Of a DNA stretch of 11,442 nt, positions 6,565 to 11,442 are shown in pieces (the stretch's first letter is position 1; each line of letters starts with the position of its first letter). This DNA is from Sphingomonadaceae bacterium (lineage in GTDB: Bacteria; Pseudomonadota; Alphaproteobacteria; Sphingomonadales; Sphingomonadaceae): positions 1-11,442 of the forward strand of contig CANFIV010000014.1 of NCBI GenBank assembly GCA_947446935.1, given 5' to 3'. Under the pieces are notes generated by a model, which was not told the DNA's origin, searched no databases, and saw only the letters and a program-made list of their open reading frames with translations. A program made the position numbers and the translations under genes.

Positions 6565-9024
6565 ATGGTTGGATCTTGGAAGAGTGCCCGCGTGTTCCAC
6601 GTGCGGAACGGTGTGTTTCTGCGGGGCGGCGCGAGTGCAGCCGCGGTGATTGCGGCCAGTTTGGCCATGCCGGTTTTGGCGCAATCGGCGCAGCCGCAGG
6701 CACAGGCACAGGCACAGGCAACCGAAGAAACAGGCACGCAAGATATCGTCGTGACCGCACAGCGGCGCGAGGAAAAGCTGTCTAAGGTGCCCGTTTCCGT
6801 CGTGGCCTTCAACGCAGAAGCCCTGAAGACGCGCAACATCGCCAGCGAGCAGGACATCGGTACTCTGGTTCCGGGTCTGCAGGTCAAGAACGGCCAGAAC
6901 TCGAACCAGTTGAGCTACAGCTTGCGCGGCCAGTCGCTTGACCCGTTCTCGGGCACCAGCCCGGCGGTTCTGCCTTACCTCAATGAAGCGCCCTATAACC
7001 CGGGTAACACAGCAACGGCATTCTTCGATCTGGGCTCGATCCAGGTGCTGAAAGGTCCCCAGGGTACGCTGTTCGGTCGCAATGCCACCGGCGGTGCGGT
7101 GCTCTACACAACGCCGATGCCGGGTGACGAGTTCTCCGGATATGTCATTGCACGCGGTGCCTCGCGCGAATTCGGCCAGGTGCAGGCGGCGGTCGACTTG
7201 CCGATCGTCAAGGACAAGCTGGCGATCCGCCTTGCGTTCGACGCGACGCGCGGCAATGGCTACATCACCAACATCAACACCAACAACACGCTGGGCGACA
7301 AGAACAGCCGCTCGGGGCGCCTGACGGTGCTGTTTACCCCGACCGACCGGATCAAGAACGTCACGATCTTGCAGCACGACCGCGTGCGCGGCACCGAAGG
7401 CGTCGGCGGCATTTTCAATTACTACTCGCGGCTTGCCACACCGGGTGATCCCTCGTCGCAGTTTGTAAGCGACGGCACCACGCATACGCCGAATACCACC
7501 GGCACGCCGCTGTCGAACACGCTTGCGGCGATCTACGGCGCAAACGACGGTCCGGCAGGGCCCGGTTTTTTCCCCGGCGCGGTCGAGGGTTACACCAAGT
7601 TCTCGCGCGCCAATCCCTACAAGATCTTCCTGCAGTACGATCTGCCGCACCGGGCGAACAACACGTTCGTTTCCAACACGACCGAGATCGAAGTTGGTGA
7701 TCACGCCAAGATCAAGAACATCTTCAGTTACATGAAGGGCAATTCGGTCACGGCCGGCAACCTCGGCGGCGGCCCCTTCGGCTCGCTTTGGCTGTTCAAA
7801 CTGGCGGGTATCAATGCCACTGGCACGCCGGGCGGACAGACGTTCGAATCCGAAACCTACAGCGATGAACTGCAGCTGCAGGGCACGGCCATGGACGGCA
7901 GGCTTAACTATACGGCTGGTGCTTTCTATTCGAACCAGAAGCGCTACGAGATCATTCCGATCAATATCGGTGCCGATGTTGTTCCTGGCGGTATCGCCGA
8001 TATCTCGTATGCCTATCGCAATCGGGAGACATCCAAGGCGATTTTTGCCCAACTCAGCTATCAGGTTACCGACAAGCTCACTGCAACTCTGGGCGGTCGC
8101 TACACTTGGGAGACGGTCGGCATTCGACAGGCTGAGGGGAACGTCTTCGGGGTCGATCCCAATTCGCCGGCAGCAGACCAGAGTACCAAGCTTTCAGCGC
8201 CTGCCTGGACGGCGAGCCTTCAGTACCAAATCGACTCGAACAACATGATCTACTTCAACCAGCGTGGCAGCTTCCGCGCGGGGAACCTGAACGGTACGGT
8301 GGCTCCGTTCACCGATCCGCTGACCGGCAAGGCGGCGAACCTGTTCAAGAACGAGAAGGTTCACGACTTCGAGTTCGGCTATAAGTTCAACGGCCGCATT
8401 TCGTCGGTGCCGGTGCAGTTCAATATCGCCGCGTACAAGGTCATCGTGAAGGACGCGCAGCGTGCGCTTTACGCGATTGTTGGCGGCGCTCCTGCGGGCT
8501 TCACTGTCAACGTGCCCAAGGCCGAGACGAAGGGCGTCGAAGTCGATGGCTTCTTCGGTCTGACCTCGTGGCTCGATGTGGGCTTCAACCTCGCCTACAC
8601 CGATGCGAAGTACACCGAGCGTACTGTGCCGATCCCGTTTGTCGGCAGCCTCCAGGTCGATTCCTATCCGGATGCGCCGAAATGGGCGGGTTCGGTCAAT
8701 GCGGAAATCAAGTTTCCGGTGCCTTCCAAGATCGGCCGGGTCAGCCTGAGGACGGACTACTACAAGCAGTCGAGTTTCTTCTTCTCGAACACCAACGGCA
8801 CCTCGACCCCGGGCACGCAGCTTGATGGCTACTCGACCTTGGCGATGCGCCTGAACTGGAAGGAGATCATGGAAAGCCAGGTCTCGGCCGCGTTCTATGT
8901 TCGCAACCTGACCAAGAACACCTACTACGTCTCGGGCTATGCGCTCGGCGCGTCCAACGGTGTCAACACCGCCTACCCGGGTGAGCCGCGCACCTTTGGC
9001 GCGGAGCTTTCGGTCAAGTTCTGA
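6565..9024 (+). CDS. TonB-dependent outer-membrane receptor
   Basis: The 819-residue product is an outer-membrane beta-barrel transporter powered by TonB-ExbB-ExbD. A signal peptide ends near residue 39 (PVLA-Q) and is followed by a QA repeat linker. A TonB-box-like DIVVTAQRREEKL is at about 60-72. The plug domain contains the conserved IQVLKGPQGTLFGRNATGGA at about 159-178. The barrel fills the rest and ends in LSVKF, with the terminal phenylalanine needed for outer-membrane assembly. GGAGAT lies 6 bases before the ATG. Sphingomonads use many such receptors for non-siderophore carbon sources. Placement between flavin monooxygenase genes suggests that it imports the cluster's substrate; this is inference. 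No copy of the 16-bp operator precedes it, so it may be expressed by read-through from monooxygenase 1. Confidence 0.95.
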   Translation: MVGSWKSARVFHVRNGVFLRGGASAAAVIAASLAMPVLAQSAQPQAQAQAQATEETGTQDIVVTAQRREEKLSKVPVSVVAFNAEALKTRNIASEQDIGTLVPGLQVKNGQNSNQLSYSLRGQSLDPFSGTSPAVLPYLNEAPYNPGNTATAFFDLGSIQVLKGPQGTLFGRNATGGAVLYTTPMPGDEFSGYVIARGASREFGQVQAAVDLPIVKDKLAIRLAFDATRGNGYITNINTNNTLGDKNSRSGRLTVLFTPTDRIKNVTILQHDRVRGTEGVGGIFNYYSRLATPGDPSSQFVSDGTTHTPNTTGTPLSNTLAAIYGANDGPAGPGFFPGAVEGYTKFSRANPYKIFLQYDLPHRANNTFVSNTTEIEVGDHAKIKNIFSYMKGNSVTAGNLGGGPFGSLWLFKLAGINATGTPGGQTFESETYSDELQLQGTAMDGRLNYTAGAFYSNQKRYEIIPINIGADVVPGGIADISYAYRNRETSKAIFAQLSYQVTDKLTATLGGRYTWETVGIRQAEGNVFGVDPNSPAADQSTKLSAPAWTASLQYQIDSNNMIYFNQRGSFRAGNLNGTVAPFTDPLTGKAANLFKNEKVHDFEFGYKFNGRISSVPVQFNIAAYKVIVKDAQRALYAIVGGAPAGFTVNVPKAETKGVEVDGFFGLTSWLDVGFNLAYTDAKYTERTVPIPFVGSLQVDSYPDAPKWAGSVNAEIKFPVPSKIGRVSLRTDYYKQSSFFFSNTNGTSTPGTQLDGYSTLAMRLNWKEIMESQVSAAFYVRNLTKNTYYVSGYALGASNGVNTAYPGEPRTFGAELSVKF
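6700..6717 (+). repeat. Hexamer tandem repeat GCACAG x3 (QA linker)
   Basis: Three perfect GCACAG units, with partial copies on both sides, encode the Gln-Ala repeat just after the signal peptide of the TonB receptor. The unit is 6 bases, so copy-number change would alter linker length without shifting the frame. Confidence 0.7.
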
Positions 9025-9089
9025 TCGGAAGTCCAAAGGCTGGCTGAACAGCTGTCCCTCAAAGCCGTTCAGCCGCCACCATCTGACCG

Positions 9090-9119
9090 GAAATGCTGCA
9101 GCCCATGCTGCAGCATTTC
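9090..9119 (+). terminator. Intrinsic terminator after the TonB receptor gene
   Basis: Arms of 13 bp (GAAATGCTGCAGC and GCTGCAGCATTTC) surround a 4-base loop, followed on the plus strand by TCGTTTCT. It lies 66 bases after the receptor stop and just before the convergent VOC gene ends, so it should separate the two transcripts. A weaker 8-bp inverted repeat (GGCTGAAC at 9042-9049, GTTCAGCC at 9067-9074) precedes it. Confidence 0.75.
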
Positions 9120-9130
9120 TCGTTTCTAGG

Positions 9131-9499
9131 TCAGCCGCGCAGTTCTAGGCCGTTGCCGTCGGGGTCAGTTACATAGAGCGACTGGCCCCAACCAGAGGCA
9201 CCGTAGCGCATTGCTGCCGCTCCGACTGCAACGCCATGATCAAGCAGGTGCTGCCGCGCCTGTTCCGCATCGAAATCTGGAATAGTAAGGCAAAGATGGT
9301 CCATGTTGCGCACCGCTTCCGGGGGCAAGGGCTCGGAAGCGAGCAGGTCGATGAACGCGGTGCCGACCCGCAGATGCACGAGGCCTATTTCGTCGCGGCG
9401 CCAGTCCAACGTGCAGCCCAGAACCTCGCAGTAGAAGTCGATTGAGCGCTCAAGGTCGGCCACTTTGATGACGACATGATCGATTCCGGAAATATGCAT
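9131..9499 (-). CDS. VOC-superfamily (glyoxalase/dioxygenase fold) protein
   Basis: The product is 122 residues with two beta-alpha-beta-beta-beta modules. The opening MHISGIDHVVIKVADLERSI, then DFYCEVLG, is the standard VOC start; the second module begins with MDHLCLTIPD and ends with YVTDPDGNGLELRG. The expected metal ligands are present as H8, D51 (in place of the more usual Glu or His), H68 and E119, so it may be an active metal enzyme such as a lyase, isomerase or extradiol-type dioxygenase. The ATG at 9497-9499 is chosen because the fold starts there and AGGTG lies close upstream. An ATG at 9539-9541 would add 14 cysteine-containing residues outside the fold. The gene diverges from monooxygenase 2, with operators E and D between them, so it appears to belong to the cluster. 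Confidence 0.88.
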   Translation of the reverse strand: MHISGIDHVVIKVADLERSIDFYCEVLGCTLDWRRDEIGLVHLRVGTAFIDLLASEPLPPEAVRNMDHLCLTIPDFDAEQARQHLLDHGVAVGAAAMRYGASGWGQSLYVTDPDGNGLELRG

Positions 9500-9551
9500 A
9501 AGCACCTGTTTGGCGGCGCGAATGCAGCAAGGCAAGCACATGCGGTCCTTG

Positions 9552-9567
9552 TCAACGATAAGGTTGA
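9552..9567. promoter_or_regulatory. Operator E, TCAAC-N6-GTTGA (VOC/monooxygenase 2 gap)
   Basis: TCAACGATAAGGTTGA is a perfect copy, 52 bases upstream of the VOC start used here. It would control the minus-strand VOC gene. Confidence 0.75.
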
Positions 9568-9621
9568 TTTAGTTGCTCGAGCGGCCCGATCGCCATTGAC
9601 AAGGCTGGATCCAAGCCCTTA

Positions 9622-9637
9622 TCAACGCATGTGTTGA
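9622..9637. promoter_or_regulatory. Operator D, strongest copy (VOC/monooxygenase 2 gap)
   Basis: TCAACGCATGTGTTGA is a perfect copy whose arms extend to 9 bp (CTTATCAAC and GTTGATAAG, 9618-9641), the longest symmetry of the set. A TTGACA at 9596-9601 and a TATCAA 18 bases later (9620-9625) could be the promoter of monooxygenase 2. In that case the operator covers the -10 element, as expected for repression. It lies 24 bases before the ATG at 9662. Confidence 0.78.
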
Positions 9638-9661
9638 TAAGAGTGATTGGGGATTGAGGCG

Positions 9662-10816
9662 ATGAAATTCCACTTGATGCAGACCGGTGTGGTTGGGCGC
9701 CGCCACGAAATCGAGGCTGGCATGGCCGGGCAGCGACATGACCTGTATCAGCGGTTTCTCGAGGAAGTTCGTGGCTACGTCAGGCTCGCAGATGATCTCG
9801 GGTATTATGGCTATTGCCAGCCCGAGCATCACCTGCAGATCGAAGGGTTCGAGGCGAACAACCATCCCGGAATGTTCAGCCTTTTCGTCGGCCAGAACAG
9901 CAAGCGGCTCAAGGCCGGGATCATGGGTTACACCATGACGACGCACAATCCGGTTCGCGTAGCAGAGGAAATCGCGACGCTCGATCACATGCTGCAGGGC
10001 CGGATGTATTGCGGCTTCACGCGCGGTTATCATGCGCGCTGGGTGGACAGCTATGCCGCCAAGGAAGGCGTTAGTGCAACTACACCTGATAACGTCAAGG
10101 CGCGCGATCAGCAGGATGCCCGCAATCGCTCGATGTTTGAAGAAGGTGTTCGCGTGGTCAAGAAGGCTTGGACCAACGATGTTTTCAGCCACAAGGGCGA
10201 AAACTGGGAGTTCCCGCCGAACGGCGGCTCGGCTGGTCACCCAGCTTACGCTAAATTCGGCAAGGGTCAGGACGCTGACGGCATCGTGCGCGAAATCGGC
10301 ATTGCGCCGCGCTGCTTCCAGGACCCGCACCCGCCCATTTACGGCGGCTTTGCCGCCTCGGGCCGAACAATCGATTTCTGGGCGGAAGAGGGGGGCAAGC
10401 TCATTGTGCTGTCCGACAATCTCGATTTCTGCGAGTCGCTCAACAACCGCTATATCGCCTCGGCCGCCAAGGTCGGCCGCGAAGTGACGAACACCCAGGC
10501 CTCGGCCTGGGGCGGGTTCCTTATGCTGACTGACGACAAGGACCGTGCCGCCAAGCTCATGGAAGAGCACATGTGGTTCTGGGACGAGTGGTTCATCCCG
10601 ATGGGCCAGCGTCCGCCCAACGTCCTGATCGGCTCGGCCGACGAGATTGCCGATCGGATCGGCGAAGCACACGACCGGCTGGGGTTTGATGAGCTGTTCC
10701 TGATGTTTGGACAAGGGCACCTTGAGCCGGAAGAGAATCAGGAAGAACTCGAGAAGTTCATCAGCAAGGTGGCACCCCGGTTCTCGACCAAGAACGAGGA
10801 AGGCGTCTTCGTATAA
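9662..10816 (+). CDS. Luciferase-like flavin-dependent monooxygenase 2 (LLM class)
   Basis: This 384-residue enzyme is a second bacterial-luciferase-type oxidoreductase, clearly different from the other two in the window. It has the classic QPEHH motif at residues 53-57, followed by NPVRVAEEIATLDHMLQGRM and then YCGFTRGYH, which match the canonical AE-LD-GR and G-G-G parts of the superfamily. The ATG at 9662 is preferred because GGGGA at 9649-9653 lies 8 bases before it; the longer TTG start at 9647 lacks such a site. The stop at 10814-10816 is 44 bases before monooxygenase 3, so the two are probably one transcript under operator D. Reaction and substrate are unknown. Baeyer-Villiger oxidation, hydroxylation or desulfonation are all known in the family. 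Confidence 0.9.
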   Translation: MKFHLMQTGVVGRRHEIEAGMAGQRHDLYQRFLEEVRGYVRLADDLGYYGYCQPEHHLQIEGFEANNHPGMFSLFVGQNSKRLKAGIMGYTMTTHNPVRVAEEIATLDHMLQGRMYCGFTRGYHARWVDSYAAKEGVSATTPDNVKARDQQDARNRSMFEEGVRVVKKAWTNDVFSHKGENWEFPPNGGSAGHPAYAKFGKGQDADGIVREIGIAPRCFQDPHPPIYGGFAASGRTIDFWAEEGGKLIVLSDNLDFCESLNNRYIASAAKVGREVTNTQASAWGGFLMLTDDKDRAAKLMEEHMWFWDEWFIPMGQRPPNVLIGSADEIADRIGEAHDRLGFDELFLMFGQGHLEPEENQEELEKFISKVAPRFSTKNEEGVFV

Positions 10817-10860
10817 TATCTCGTAATTGCAATGATATAAGAACGAAACGGAGAGATCGA

Positions 10861-11442
10861 ATGGCGATGCAGTGCGGTATCTTCATGACACCCTACAATC
10901 CCCCCAGCCGAACACCGCGCCAGGTGTTCGACTGGGCCGTGGACATAGCGCGGATTGCTGACGAGGCCGGTTTTGCCGACTACATGATCGGCGAGCACTA
11001 TACGCTGGGTTGGGAGAACATCCCGATGCCCGAAGCGATCATTGCCGCCTGCGCGCACACCACCAAGCAGATCCGTTTCGCACCGATGGCGCACTTGCTG
11101 CCCTATCATAACCCGGCAACGCTTGCCGTCCGCATCGGCTGGCTCAGTCAGGTGATGGAGGGACGCTACTTCCTTGGCGTGGCGCCCGGCGGACACCATA
11201 CCGACGCCATCCTGCATGGGTTTGAGAGCATCGGGTCGCTGCCCCCAATGCAGCTTGAGGCGCTGGCGCTCATGGAGCGGGTTTGGGAAGGAAAGCCATT
11301 CATCGAGAAGGGCAAGTATTTCCAAGCGGGTTTCCCGGGCCCGGACACGATGCCCGAATACCACGTCGAGATCGCCAACAACGGCCCCTACGGCGGCCGC
11401 GCGGCGCTCGAACTGGCGGTGACCGGCCTGTCGATGAAATCA
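10861..11442 (+). CDS. Luciferase-like flavin-dependent monooxygenase 3 (LLM class), cut by window edge
   Basis: The first 194 codons are visible and the frame is open to the right edge, so this is a partial gene by window limits, not by mutation. GGAGAG at 10850-10855 is 5 bases before the ATG. Residues line up without gaps with monooxygenase 1 at the start: both have G6, PY at 11-12, RT and RQ at 17-21, GF at 37-38 and EH at 45-46. They also share WENIP, FAPMAH, GWLSQ and EGRYF. By eye, about half of the first 115 residues are identical, so they are paralogues. The likely role is another FMN-dependent oxygenation in the same pathway. It follows monooxygenase 2 closely and shares no TCAAC operator of its own. 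Confidence 0.9.
   Translation, partial: MAMQCGIFMTPYNPPSRTPRQVFDWAVDIARIADEAGFADYMIGEHYTLGWENIPMPEAIIAACAHTTKQIRFAPMAHLLPYHNPATLAVRIGWLSQVMEGRYFLGVAPGGHHTDAILHGFESIGSLPPMQLEALALMERVWEGKPFIEKGKYFQAGFPGPDTMPEYHVEIANNGPYGGRAALELAVTGLSMKS

Noticed and set aside
6355..8052. 565-codon open frame antisense to the TonB receptor
   Set aside because: The product is rich in Arg, Val and Asp from reversed codons, with no domain; the sense frame has a signal peptide, plug, barrel and terminal phenylalanine.
9569..10720. 383-codon open frame antisense to monooxygenase 2
   Set aside because: It is a shadow of the real gene for the same reason and would run across operator D and its promoter.
10812..10817. 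Perfect TATAAT at the end of monooxygenase 2, as a promoter for monooxygenase 3
   Set aside because: It overlaps the stop codon and no -35-like hexamer lies at a suitable distance; a short operon gap explains the layout better.

Overview
The base composition, the gene families and the style of the TonB-dependent receptor suggest an alphaproteobacterium of the sphingomonad group (Novosphingobium, Sphingobium or Sphingomonas-like). This is a judgement from familiar sequence patterns; no marker gene in the window proves it. The window is about 11.4 kb and falls into three parts.

The left edge (1-300) holds the wreck of a mobile-element module on the minus strand. The end of a DUF3489-type protein, the start of a DUF2924-type protein and the middle of a serine recombinase lie within 300 bases, joined by deletions. 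A gene-poor gap follows. Next comes a two-gene plus-strand unit (569-2424): a small exported protein of unknown function whose stop overlaps the start of a methyl-accepting chemotaxis protein with a multi-helix membrane sensor. A further 718 bases (2425-3142) hold no gene I can support.

From 3143 to the right edge lies a compact gene cluster that looks catabolic. It contains a short-chain dehydrogenase (minus), a SnoaL/NTF2-like protein (plus), a TetR-type regulator (minus), a luciferase-like flavin monooxygenase (plus), a TonB-dependent receptor (plus), a VOC/glyoxalase-fold protein (minus), and two more luciferase-like monooxygenases (plus). The last of these runs off the window. Genes are arranged as three divergent pairs: SDR/SnoaL, TetR/monooxygenase 1 and VOC/monooxygenase 2.

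The main discovery is a shared operator. All three divergent intergenic regions carry two copies of a 16-bp inverted repeat, TCAAC-N6-GTTGA. Five copies are perfect and one has a single mismatch. I found none elsewhere in the window when scanning by eye. The simplest reading is that the TetR-type protein controls itself and the whole cluster. The cluster would import a hydrophobic or bulky compound through the TonB receptor, then oxidise it with FMN-dependent monooxygenases and the dehydrogenase, with help from the SnoaL-like and VOC proteins. The substrate cannot be read from the sequence.
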